Shown here: positions 1 through 8,256 of the stretch, in pieces
How positions within the stretch are numbered: position 1 is the stretch's first letter
Layout: the number at the start of each line of letters is the position of its first letter
Assembly: GCA_032027005.1 (NCBI GenBank)
Contig: JAVSMW010000013.1
Coordinates: 126,265 to 151,820 of the forward strand
Length of the DNA: 25,556 bases
Source: JAVSMW01 sp032027005
Lineage (GTDB): Bacteria > Bacillota > Thermincolia > Thermincolales > UBA2595
Reading direction: 5' to 3'
Notes under the pieces: model-generated
Told to the model about the DNA's origin: nothing
The model's input: the letters and a program-made list of their open reading frames with translations, nothing else
Database searches by the model: none
Position numbers and translations under genes: made by a program

Positions 1-3000
1 TCTCCAGCCGTCCGGGTCAGGCTTGCCCTGTTGCCGGCTTTGTCATAGGTATAGTCGAATTTTGCCAAAAGCTTACCTGACCCTGACGTACTGCTGAGGG
101 ATAAAAGCTGGTTGGCCTGGTCATATGAGTATTCGGTTTTGGCCCCGTTGGGCAGGCTGGTTAGGATTCGGCGGCCTATTTCATCATAATCATAACGTGT
201 GATGCCTCCGGCCCAGTCAATGACCTCCTGCAGCCTGTTCAGCTTATCGTAGAGATATTGGACTTCCCTGCCGTCAGGATAAGCAATTTTCGAACGCTGG
301 CCTGTATTGTTATATTCATAACTGACCGTTTTCCCGTCCGGATTGGTCACATCGGTCAGCATCCCTAACAGGTTATAGCTGTATTCAGTGCTGCCATAGG
401 CATCTTCCATCACTGTCCGGTTGCCCTGCTCATCATACCGGTAGTTTATTTCTCCACCAGGATAGCGGGTGCCTGTCAACTGGTTCAGGGCATCATATCC
501 GTAGAGTGTGGCAATACCATTCCCATCAACTTTTTCAACCAGGTTATCATTAATGTCATAAGAGAAATTCTGCAGCTTGTCAAGTGGGTCTGTTGCCTTA
601 ACCACCCTTCCTTTGAGGTCATAATCATACCAGGTGCTATGGTTCCTGGCGTCAACAAGCTGCAAAAGATTGCCCACCGTGTCATACTTATATTCTGTGG
701 CATTGCCCAGGGCGTCAATTACCTTGTTCAGCCTGTCCAGGCTATCGTACTGGAATGTAGTTGAGTGTTTTTCCGCGTCAGTTATTTTGGTCCGGTTGTT
801 ATTGAGGTCATATTCATACTCTGTTATATTGCCAAGGGCATCAATGGTTTTAATCAACCGGTTAACCTTGTCAAATTCGAATTCTTTGCTCTGGCCCAAA
901 GCATCGGTAATACCTGTCAGGTTGTTGTTTTCATCATATTGAAGCTGCGTTTTCTTGCCAAGGGGATCAGTGATAGCACTCAGGTTGTTCAGCGGGTCAT
1001 AAGAATAGGTTGTCAAATTGCCATTGGGGTCAGTTACGGTTTTCTGCTTTGCGGCATCGTCGTAGGAAATGACTATGGCCTGTGACAGGGCATTAATTAT
1101 TTTGGTTAACCTGGACAGCCGGTCATATTCATATGAAGTCCGCGCCCCTTTGGGGTCAGTCATTTCGGCCAGATTGCCCAGATCATCATATTTGAATTCT
1201 GTTTTCAGGTTAAGAGCATTTATGATGCCTGCCAACCGGTTCCTGCCGTCATAGTCATAAGCAGTTCTATTCCCCTTCGGGTCAATTATGGTTACAATAT
1301 TGCCGTTGCTGTCATATTCGAATTTAGTCAGTGAACCCATTGGGTCTACTGTTTCCTTAGCCCGGTCAAACTCATCATACCTGTACTCGGTAATTCCCCC
1401 CTGTGGATTGATGATCTTGGTGCGGTTATTGTTTTCATCATACTCCATGTTGGTGATGTGCCCCAGAGGATCAATCACCTGGACCAGGTTATCCATACTG
1501 TCATACCCGGCAATGGTTTTATTCCCCTTGGGGTCTGTCACTTCAGAGACATTCCCGTTTAAATCATACTTGTATGAATATACCTGGTTCAACGGCGACA
1601 CTGTTTTGGTTACCCGGCCGGTATTATCATAATCGAAATGGGTGCTGTTCCCCCGGGCATCTTTGGCGCCGGTTACCCGGCCCACTTCGTCATACTCAAA
1701 ACCGGTTGTACTCCCTCCGGCATCAGTTACTTTTAAAACATTTCCCTGGCTGTCATATTCAATCTTGGTCTCGCTGCCCTGATAATCTACGGCCTTCTCA
1801 AGCTGACCATAAATATTATAATAATATTTCCCCGAATTGCCCTGGGCATCGATTTTATTTGTCAAATTGCCTTTGGCATCATAATGGTAGAAAGTTATCC
1901 CGCCGCCTGCGTCTACAACACTGGTCAGGTTATTATCGCCGTCATAGTTTAAAATTGTTGTTTTCCCCAACGGGTCCTTGATTCCTGTCAGGTTACCGTT
2001 TGCATCATAACCGAAGTAGGTCGTGTTTCCTCTGTAATCAGTAACCGTTTGCCTGTTGCCTGATTCATCATAGGCCACGGTTTCCCTGGTATCGTTAGAT
2101 GCCCGAATCTGAACCGTGGGAAGAAACTCTTCGTTATATTCGAAGAAATTGGTGATACCTTTGTTATTGGTATAAGTCGTCCTTCGCTGGGCAAGGTCAT
2201 AACTGTAGTGACTGATATTGCCTTTGGCATCTTTCTGGGTTTTCACCCGGCCTTCATCGTCATAGGTGTTTTCAATGATGACAAAACCTTTGGGGTCTGT
2301 GCTTTTCAATATATAATGGTCATCATCATACTCATACCTGGTTATGCCGCCATCAACATCAGTTACAGCAACAAGGTCCCCTAGTTCGTCATAATCATAG
2401 TTGACCTTCCTCCCGTGTGGGTCCGAAATCTCAGTAATTCTCTGCTCATCATCATAAATGAAATTAATCCTTCTGCCCACTGTATCCAGAATATACTCTA
2501 TCTGCCCATTATCCTTATATGCAATGCTAACAGCATTATCATTACGGTCCACTTCACTGATTAAGCGTCCAGAACCATCAAAATTGTAAACAGTTCGGTC
2601 TTTCCTGGTTAAATAATATGTACCGTCATCTTTTGGTTTAAGGACATCATAGATTCCTTTCGGTGCCGCCAGATTACCATCGCTGTCAGGGGTATAAAGG
2701 TCGATACCCCCGTCTCCCTTTTGATGACCGATAGTCCTGTCTTCGTAAAAAATCAGCCTGCGGTTCAAACTGAAATCCCAGCGGAAACCTAAATGTCCCC
2801 GGTAATCTGACTGACTGTTGTAAGACCTGGTAAAATCAAAAGATAAACCTCTTCCTGGTATCAATAAGTCTGTCTGACCCGTATAGTAGTTTCCGGTCAC
2901 AGAGTTGATAGGGTCACCCACCTGCTGTTTGGGATTACCGTTTTCTTTTTGATTCACAACCGGAACAGTCTGACCCGGTTTATTAAAAGCGCCCTCCCTG

Positions 3001-3953
3001 AGAGGATTCATTATCAACAGCCAGTTACTCGAATAAATCCTGTTGTGTTTATAATCCTCACCGTTAATACCTGTGGCGTCTTTTATCTCACCGTACTTAG
3101 CACCATTTCTCAGATAATAGTTGGCAATATCAGATAAACTGTCCCCGGCTTTAATCTGATAAGTGAGGAATGTTTTGGCAGTACTGGGCGCGCTTAAAGT
3201 TGGCCAGTGCCTGGCCTGATTTTCGGCTTTGGCTGTTATGACATGTTTTTTCTCCCTGGTAAAGGACCGGTTATATACCCACCAGTTTCCTTTTGTATCG
3301 GCAGTGGTAGAAAAAATATAGCTTCCCAGGTCAGATAAATGAATGACATTCCCTGGCTGTGATGTACCATAGATACTAATCAGCCCGTTTTTCTGGTTTA
3401 TATTAATGCTTTTGATTTCAGGAGTATGTGGTATGTTTCTTACTGTAACACCGGCATCTAAGGGATAAATGGAGAATTCATCCAAAGGGGTCAGGATAAC
3501 AGTATAATCACCGTCATCCATTGGTTCCCCATTATCATCTTTGCCGTTCCACTGATACTGATTGACTATACCGCTGGCTGGATCCCCATTCTTTTTAGAA
3601 TCCTCATCCGTCCATTGGCCTTCGTAAAAAGTATCATCGTCCAATGTTTTTACCAATTCCCCGTTTTTGAAAAGCTCCACTTTAGTATCATGGTCATAAT
3701 CGAACTTGAAACTAAGAGTACTGGTCTCATTGTGGTTCGGGTCGAATATTCCGGGACTGAAAGAACCTATCCCCGGGTCGGCGTAGGCATTGGGTATGCT
3801 GTTAAACCTGTGCAGAGAATCAGTTAACCCGATATTATTCGCCAGCTTGAGAGTACCGTTAATAATCCCATCCAGTGCCCCCAGGTTCAAAGCCATAGCC
3901 AGCACCACGGCCATAACCCGCATCCATAGTTTTCGCCTAATCAATTGACTCAT
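1..3953 (-). CDS. RHS/YD-repeat secreted wall-associated protein, C-terminus outside window
   Basis: A single open frame of 1317 codons runs from the ATG at 3953 off the left edge. A strong RBS (GGAGGAGGT, about 5 nt before the ATG) fixes the start. Residues 1 to about 35 are a basic stretch followed by a hydrophobic segment, so a signal peptide is likely. Residues about 60-240 resemble Ig-like/FlgD-type extracellular modules (VELFKNGELVKTL, GTSQPGNVIHL). A LysM-like segment (YQIKAGDSLSDIANYYL) lies near residue 265. An RHS N-terminal domain begins near 345 (DPINSVTGNYYTG, FTRSYNSQ). From about 455 to the edge there are roughly 40 YD repeats of about 21 residues (pattern YDxxGNLxxxxDPxG). YD repeats form hollow beta-cocoons in RHS/Tc toxins and wall-associated proteins. 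The variable C-terminal tip, which would tell whether this is a toxin, is not in the window. The gene is headed by a c-di-GMP-type riboswitch, which fits a surface protein linked to attachment. The RHS call is secure; the function is not known. Confidence 0.9.
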   Translation of the reverse strand, partial: MSQLIRRKLWMRVMAVVLAMALNLGALDGIINGTLKLANNIGLTDSLHRFNSIPNAYADPGIGSFSPGIFDPNHNETSTLSFKFDYDHDTKVELFKNGELVKTLDDDTFYEGQWTDEDSKKNGDPASGIVNQYQWNGKDDNGEPMDDGDYTVILTPLDEFSIYPLDAGVTVRNIPHTPEIKSININQKNGLISIYGTSQPGNVIHLSDLGSYIFSTTADTKGNWWVYNRSFTREKKHVITAKAENQARHWPTLSAPSTAKTFLTYQIKAGDSLSDIANYYLRNGAKYGEIKDATGINGEDYKHNRIYSSNWLLIMNPLREGAFNKPGQTVPVVNQKENGNPKQQVGDPINSVTGNYYTGQTDLLIPGRGLSFDFTRSYNSQSDYRGHLGFRWDFSLNRRLIFYEDRTIGHQKGDGGIDLYTPDSDGNLAAPKGIYDVLKPKDDGTYYLTRKDRTVYNFDGSGRLISEVDRNDNAVSIAYKDNGQIEYILDTVGRRINFIYDDEQRITEISDPHGRKVNYDYDELGDLVAVTDVDGGITRYEYDDDHYILKSTDPKGFVIIENTYDDEGRVKTQKDAKGNISHYSYDLAQRRTTYTNNKGITNFFEYNEEFLPTVQIRASNDTRETVAYDESGNRQTVTDYRGNTTYFGYDANGNLTGIKDPLGKTTILNYDGDNNLTSVVDAGGGITFYHYDAKGNLTNKIDAQGNSGKYYYNIYGQLEKAVDYQGSETKIEYDSQGNVLKVTDAGGSTTGFEYDEVGRVTGAKDARGNSTHFDYDNTGRVTKTVSPLNQVYSYKYDLNGNVSEVTDPKGNKTIAGYDSMDNLVQVIDPLGHITNMEYDENNNRTKIINPQGGITEYRYDEFDRAKETVDPMGSLTKFEYDSNGNIVTIIDPKGNRTAYDYDGRNRLAGIINALNLKTEFKYDDLGNLAEMTDPKGARTSYEYDRLSRLTKIINALSQAIVISYDDAAKQKTVTDPNGNLTTYSYDPLNNLSAITDPLGKKTQLQYDENNNLTGITDALGQSKEFEFDKVNRLIKTIDALGNITEYEYDLNNNRTKITDAEKHSTTFQYDSLDRLNKVIDALGNATEYKYDTVGNLLQLVDARNHSTWYDYDLKGRVVKATDPLDKLQNFSYDINDNLVEKVDGNGIATLYGYDALNQLTGTRYPGGEINYRYDEQGNRTVMEDAYGSTEYSYNLLGMLTDVTNPDGKTVSYEYNNTGQRSKIAYPDGREVQYLYDKLNRLQEVIDWAGGITRYDYDEIGRRILTSLPNGAKTEYSYDQANQLLSLSSTSGSGKLLAKFDYTYDKAGNRASLTRTAG

Positions 3954-3970
3954 GACAAACCTCCTCCGTC

Positions 3971-4021
3971 ATAAAAACACAAAAAAGCACCTTCCCCGAT
4001 AACGAAGAGGAAAGTGCTTTT
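3971..4021 (-). terminator. Riboswitch-linked intrinsic terminator in the RHS leader
   Basis: On the minus strand the arms 4021-4007 and 3997-3983 pair over 15 bp (AAAAGCACUUUCCUC with GGGGAAGGUGCUUUU, three G-U pairs) around a 9-nt loop. A U-rich tract follows. The hairpin lies just 3' of the riboswitch aptamer and ends about 30 nt before the RHS start codon, the position of an expression platform. Whether ligand favours or prevents termination cannot be read directly. Confidence 0.85.
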
Positions 4022-4200
4022 CCATGCTGTACGTACTTCGGCGGCCCGGCTGTCATAACAGTAAGGAGTGAAAAGTGAGGAATGGAAAGTGATAAGAGAA
4101 AACTCTCGTCACTCACCACTCGTCACTTACTACTCGCATTCGTCTTAGACCCGCAGCTTTGCGCCCCTGCCTTTCAACAGGTTAGCCTTTATCGGTATCA
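4022..4200 (-). promoter_or_regulatory. GEMM-I (c-di-GMP class I type) riboswitch aptamer
   Basis: Reading the minus strand from about 4200: GAUAAAGGCUAACC, then a hairpin CCUGUU-GAAA-GGCAGG with a GNRA tetraloop, then GGCGCAAAGCUGCGGGUCUAAG, a long peripheral hairpin (4131-4060), and the 3' signature ACAGCCGGGCCGCCGAAG. These elements, in this order and spacing, are the hallmarks of the GEMM-I family: the GAAA tetraloop helix, the GGACGCAAAGCC-like joining strand, and the AGCCGGGUUGCCGA-like receptor helix. The family binds c-di-GMP; the closely related GEMM-Ib subclass binds 3',3'-cGAMP, and I cannot separate the two by eye. An intrinsic terminator follows directly, so control of the RHS gene by transcription termination is likely. 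The peripheral hairpin is unusually long (72 nt) and rich in GTGA/TCAC words. Confidence 0.87.
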
Positions 4201-4227
4201 ATAAACCATAATTCGATTTTAAGTAAT

Positions 4228-4255
4228 ATTTTACCACATTATTCAACATTTACAA
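4228..4255 (-). promoter_or_regulatory. Putative sigma-A promoter of the riboswitch-RHS transcript
   Basis: The minus strand has TTGTAA at 4255-4250 and TAAAAT at 4233-4228 with a 16-bp spacer in AT-rich DNA. The predicted start near 4221 lies about 20 nt before the aptamer, which is the right geometry. Based on hexamer match only. Confidence 0.5.
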
Positions 4256-4344
4256 GCAACATCGTCTATAATGCAGTTTTAGCGTAGTAGAATGTCGTTT
4301 TAGCGAGTTGCAACAACAAAGCCCTTATTTTCTGGAAGCGATCC

Positions 4345-4383
4345 AAAAAACAAAAAGGAGCGCTCATTTTTGGGAAGCGCTCC
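4345..4383 (-). terminator. Intrinsic terminator of the formate dehydrogenase operon
   Basis: On the minus strand GGAGCGCT and AGCGCTCC form a perfect 8-bp stem (4383-4357), followed by a U tract (UUUUUGUUUUUU). It lies 24 nt past the fdhA stop codon. The segment 4256-4344, between this and the RHS promoter, holds nothing else that I can recognise. Confidence 0.85.
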
Positions 4384-4407
4384 CCTAAACATTGTATCTG
4401 AATCTTC

Positions 4408-7101
4408 TTATCCAACTTTCTCTACTTTCACCGCTGCCACCTTCAACTCCGGTATCTTACACACAGGATCACGGGCGGAATTCGTCAGGTAATTTACCGC
4501 CACCTCAGCAAAGTGGAAGGAAGTAAATACCATACCCTTGGGCACTCTTTTGGTTATATTGGCCTTGGCCATAATAGAGCCGCGGCGGGAGCTCACTTTA
4601 ACCAGGTCACCTTCCCTAACATCCAGTTTCCTGGCATCAGCCGGGTTTACTTCAATGGACTCTTCAGCATAAATGGTATTTAAGCCTTTGGTCCGGCGGG
4701 TCATGGTCCCGGTGTGGTAATGGAACAGACGCCGGCCGGTGTTTAACACAAAGGGATATTCTTCATCCGGTAATTCCACCGGAGGCTCAAAGTCAATGGC
4801 CGAGAACTTCCCTAAGCCGCGGGAGAATTTGCCACTATGCAGGTATTTAGTACCTGGATGATCCGCAGTCGGACAAGGCCACTGCAAACCGCCCTGTTCC
4901 AAACGGGCAAAAGATATGCCGCCGTACTGTGGAGTAACCTTGGCCATTTCATCAAAAATTTCCGCGGCACTGCCATAGCTGTGCGGGAAGCCCATCTTAG
5001 TCATGATTTCCGTAATGGTCTCCCAGTCAGCTTTACCTGATATAGGTTGGATAGCCTTCCGCACACGCTGTACCCGACGCTCGGTATTGCTGAAGGTACC
5101 GTCTTTTTCCGCAAAGCTGGAGCCGGGCAGGACCACATCAGCCAGCATGGCGGTTTCTGTGAGGAATAGGTCCTGGACGACCAGAAACTCCAGGTTGTTC
5201 AGGGCATGCTCAACATGGGTAATATCAGGATCGCTCAACATCGGGTTCTCACCCAGGATGTATAACGCCTTCAGGTCACCGTGGTGAGCAGCATCCATCA
5301 TTTCACCAACTGTAAGTCCTGCCTTGGCGGGGAGTGCTGTTCCCCAGGCCTTGGAGAATTTCTCTGCAATGGCCGGATCAGTCACAGCCTGGTAGCCCGG
5401 GAAGACGTTGGGAAGTGCACCCATGTCACAGGCACCCTGCACGTTGTTTTGCCCACGGAGCGGGTTAACGCCGCTGCTCGGTTTACCTATCTGTCCGGTC
5501 AGCATGGACAGGTTAGCCACAGCCAGCACGTTGTTGGTCCCGGAAGTATGCTGGGTTATCCCCATCGTATAGAAAAGTGCGGCATTTTTAGCCTTGGCAA
5601 AGCCCCTGGCAATTTCCCTGATAGTCTCCGCAGAAACGCCGATAATACCTGCGTAATTCTCAGGGGTAAAGGCAGCCACAGCCTCTTTCAGTTCCGCAAA
5701 ACCTTCTGTGCGGGTAGCGACAAAATCCTTGTCATACAATTCTTCCGCAATAATAACATTGCACATTGCATTAAGAAGAGGAATATTTGCCCCCGGCTTC
5801 AGAGGCACATGAACATGGGCCAGCTCGGCAATTTCAGTTGATCTGGGATCTGCCACCACTAAAACCGCCCCATTCTTTACAGCCTTTCTCATTTCCAGGC
5901 TGATAATCGGATGAGTTTCCGTAGTATTGGACCCAATCACGAGCAAATAATCGCAATCCTTAATTTCCCCAATGGAGTTGGTCATTGCTCCACTACCAAA
6001 CGCAGTTGCCAGACCGGCAACAGTAGCGGAGTGTCAGAGGCGGGCGCAGTGGTCTATATTGTTGGTCCCAAAGGCCACCCGCGCCATTTTATTCATCAAA
6101 TAATTCTCTTCATTGGTACAGCGCGCAGAAGAAAGCACGCCCATGGCATCACTGCCGTATTCTCCTTTGATCTCATTTAACCGGGCTGCCACATAATTTG
6201 TGGCCTCCTCCCAGCTAACCTCAACAAATTCGCCATCCTTTTTGATCAATGGCCGGTTCAGACGGTCGGAGCTGTGTATAAAGTCATACCCGAAACGCCC
6301 TTTAACACACAAATGAACGCCATTAACCTCACTTGAGGGGTTAGAGGTTACACCTATGACCTTACCTTCTTTGACATTTAAGTCAAAGTTACAGCCGCAG
6401 CCACAGTAAGGACAGGTAGTCTTTACTTTTTTGACTTCCCAGGAACGGCCCTTGCCCTTCATGTTTTTCTCTACAATGGCCCCCACCGGACAGACTGCCA
6501 CACAGCTTCCGCAGCTGACACAGCGTGATTCCTCAAATTCACCCAGACCTGCATCAAGAGCCGGGGCAACTTTTGTGGTAAAACCGCGGGATGTAAAATC
6601 ATAGACACTGCGTCCAACTATTTCGGAACAAACCCGGACACATTTCCCGCACAAAATACATTTATTCATATCCCGGCTCAAAACGGGACTTGATTCATCA
6701 AGCTCAAAATCTGTTTTCGCACCACTGAAAGAAGATTTCCTGACCCCATACCTATAGGCATAGTCAGCCAGCTTACAATCTCCGAATCTCTGGCAGGTCA
6801 TACAGTCAGTGGGATGGTTGGCCAAAAGCAAGTCAATAATGGTCCGGCGGGCATTTACAACAGCTTCTGATTCCGTTTCCACTTCCATACCTTCCATAAC
6901 TGCAGTCACACATGAAGGCGGAAGATTCCGCATGCCTTTGATTTCAACCACACAGAGCCGGCAGGCACCCGGCTTTGTTAACTCAGGATCATGACACAAC
7001 GTAGGAATATCAATTCCCGCCTGAGCTGCAGCCTCTAAGACCGTGATCCCTGCAGGCACCGTAACCTTTTGGCCGTTGATGGTTAACGTAATTTCTGCCA
7101 C
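4408..7101 (-). CDS. fdhA: Selenocysteine-containing formate dehydrogenase alpha subunit
   Basis: It oxidises formate to CO2, or reduces CO2, at a molybdenum or tungsten bis-pterin site and passes electrons through a Fe-S chain. The reading frame is interrupted only by UGA at 6034-6036, at residue 356 in the motif NNIDHCARL-U-HSATVAGLA. That is exactly where FdhF-type enzymes carry selenocysteine, and a SECIS hairpin follows the UGA. Read through, the protein has 897 residues. Domains: NuoG-like [2Fe-2S] domain (Cys36, 47, 50, 64); His/Cys-type cluster (HPTDCMTCQRFGDC); two [4Fe-4S] motifs (CILCGKCVRVC, CVSCGSCVAVCP); the molybdopterin-oxidoreductase cluster (CPYCGCGC); then the catalytic and C-terminal dinucleotide-binding domains. 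The layout matches NAD(P)-linked FdhA as in Moorella. It is the last gene of the operon. Plain ORF calling splits it into 7101-6034 and 5985-4408. It encodes no membrane segment and no signal peptide, so it is cytoplasmic. Confidence 0.95.
5988..6036 (-). promoter_or_regulatory. Bacterial SECIS element with Sec UGA codon
   Basis: The UGA is at 6036-6034. Downstream on the mRNA, CUCCGCUACU (6031-6022) pairs with GGUAGUGGAG (5997-5988) over 10 bp. GUUGCC (6021-6016) pairs with GGCAAC (6010-6005) and closes a GGUCU apical loop (6015-6011). A 7-nt bulge lies on the 3' side. The GGUCU loop sits 18 nt after the UGA. GGUCU is the SelB-binding loop known from E. coli fdhF, and this geometry agrees with it. 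The hairpin lies inside the coding sequence, as in all bacterial selenoprotein genes. The genome should therefore also carry selA, selB, selC and selD, none of which is in this window. Confidence 0.93.
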
Positions 7102-7139
7102 TTAGCTCCCTCCTTTACACGGGCGGTGAAAAACTTCGC

Positions 7140-7295
7140 CTAGCGTTGTACCCGCAAGGGGCAGGCCGGAATCCGTAAGCCGCTGAAGCGGCAACGGCTC
7201 CGCTCTCAGCAATTTCAACAAGACCTCAACGTACAAACCAGTACGCCTTCGCCCTTGTTGAAATTGCTTCCTAGCTATGCTCGTTTTTGACCACC
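7140..7295. repeat. Structured intergenic repeat inside the fdh operon
   Basis: This 209-bp gap between the NuoG-like gene and fdhA contains two modules. One (about 7145-7207) has TACCCGCAAGGGGCA followed by a short hairpin GCCGCTGAAGCGGC; it is a diverged relative of the 74-bp repeats at 14764 and 15019. The other is a hairpin with 15-bp perfect arms (7208-7222 and 7254-7268) and a 31-nt loop holding CGTACAAACCAGTACG, the exact reverse complement of the loop core at 14972-14987. The neighbouring AGCTAGGAA-like flank is also shared with the 14941 copy. No ORF is evident. It may affect relative expression of the two flanking genes. Confidence 0.75.
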
Positions 7296-7310
7296 CTAAT
7301 TTAGAAAGTT

Positions 7311-8243
7311 CTACTTTTTAAGGGCGTTGATTTTTTCAACTATTGGTGCGATGCCGAGGGCTTCCTCCCAGGAAGTTTCCACAAATTCGCCATCCTTGTT
7401 CAGCAAAGGGATATCCTTTTTATCGGGATTGTTCATAAATTCAGTACCCAGACGCCCCTTCAGGCATAACGGCCGGCCGGGCCCGGGTGCTTTGGCGGTG
7501 ACGCCAACCACCTTGCCGCCCTTATAGTTAACATTGAATTTACAGCCTGCCTCACAGAAGGAACAGGTCACTTCCTTTTTCTCGAATTCCCATACGCGGC
7601 CTTTGCCCATCATGGTTTTATCTACAATAGCCCCTACAGGACAAATGGTTACACAGCGGTTACAGTAGACACAGGAAGAATCCTTCAGCTCGGTATCCAT
7701 GAAGGGAGCTATCTTGGTGTTAAAACCCCTAAAAGCAAAATCCAGCACGCTTCTCTCGGGAATGGCCCGGCAGGTTGCCACACATTTGCCGCAAAGAATA
7801 CACTTATTCATATCGCGGAAAATATAGGGGTTGCTGTCATCTACCGGGAATTCATGCTTCGCACCGGTAAACCGGTTGTCGGCTACGCCATAGCGATAGG
7901 CATAATCCTGCAGTTTGCAGTTTCCGCTCTTTTCGCAAGTCATACAATCCAGCGGATGGTTGGCAACCAAGAGCTCCAAAATTGTCTTTCTTGCTTCCAC
8001 AACCGCCGGTGACTCAGTTTCGACTTCCATGCCATTGGCCACAGTGGTCACACATGAGGGAGGCAGATTTCTCATCCCTTTGATTTCAACCACACAAATC
8101 CGGCAGGCCCCTGGTGCAGTCAGGTCTTTTTCATAACAAAAGGTCGGGATGAAATAACCCTGCTGCCAGGCTGCTTCCAAAACTGTGATACCTTCCGGTA
8201 CTGATACCTTTTGCCCGTTGATGGTTAAAGTTACATTGGCCAT
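7311..8243 (-). CDS. NuoG-like Fe-S electron-transfer subunit (FdhA N-terminal paralogue without catalytic domain)
   Basis: A 310-residue protein that aligns closely along its whole length with the first 310 or so residues of FdhA in the same operon (shared QKV-VP-GITVLEAA, PGACR-CVVEIKGMRNLPPSCVT, DMNKCILCGKCV). It has the [2Fe-2S] cysteines (36, 47, 50, 64), the HPLDCMTCEKSGNC motif, two [4Fe-4S] motifs (CILCGKCVATC, CVYCNRCVTICP) and the fifth cluster motif (CSFCEAGC). It stops at SWEEALGIAP, just where the molybdopterin domain would start. It is therefore an electron-wiring subunit that probably bridges the NuoF-like flavoprotein and FdhA. It is neither a hydrogenase (no H-cluster motifs) nor a broken gene, since the Fe-S ligands are intact and it ends cleanly. 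It lies 13 bp after the NuoF-like gene. Confidence 0.85.
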   Translation of the reverse strand: MANVTLTINGQKVSVPEGITVLEAAWQQGYFIPTFCYEKDLTAPGACRICVVEIKGMRNLPPSCVTTVANGMEVETESPAVVEARKTILELLVANHPLDCMTCEKSGNCKLQDYAYRYGVADNRFTGAKHEFPVDDSNPYIFRDMNKCILCGKCVATCRAIPERSVLDFAFRGFNTKIAPFMDTELKDSSCVYCNRCVTICPVGAIVDKTMMGKGRVWEFEKKEVTCSFCEAGCKFNVNYKGGKVVGVTAKAPGPGRPLCLKGRLGTEFMNNPDKKDIPLLNKDGEFVETSWEEALGIAPIVEKINALKK

Positions 8244-8256
8244 TTATAAGCCCCCC

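Noticed and set aside
634..2230. Several open frames of 60-135 codons on both strands inside the RHS gene
   Set aside because: They are shadows of the YD-repeat coding sequence. Their translations have no RBS, no family signal and biased composition, while the frame from 3953 stays open to the edge.
5281..5841. 186-codon plus-strand ORF opposite fdhA
   Set aside because: The opposite strand encodes well-conserved molybdopterin oxidoreductase sequence; this ORF has no RBS or recognisable domain.
6034..6036. UGA as a nonsense mutation or frameshift that kills fdhA
   Set aside because: It is in the known Sec position, the SECIS hairpin is complete, and the downstream part is intact and in the same frame.
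7311..8243. FdhA copy truncated by the repeat insertion at 7140-7295
   Set aside because: The protein ends cleanly at a domain border before the repeat, with all Fe-S ligands intact. No remnant of a molybdopterin domain follows in the gap.
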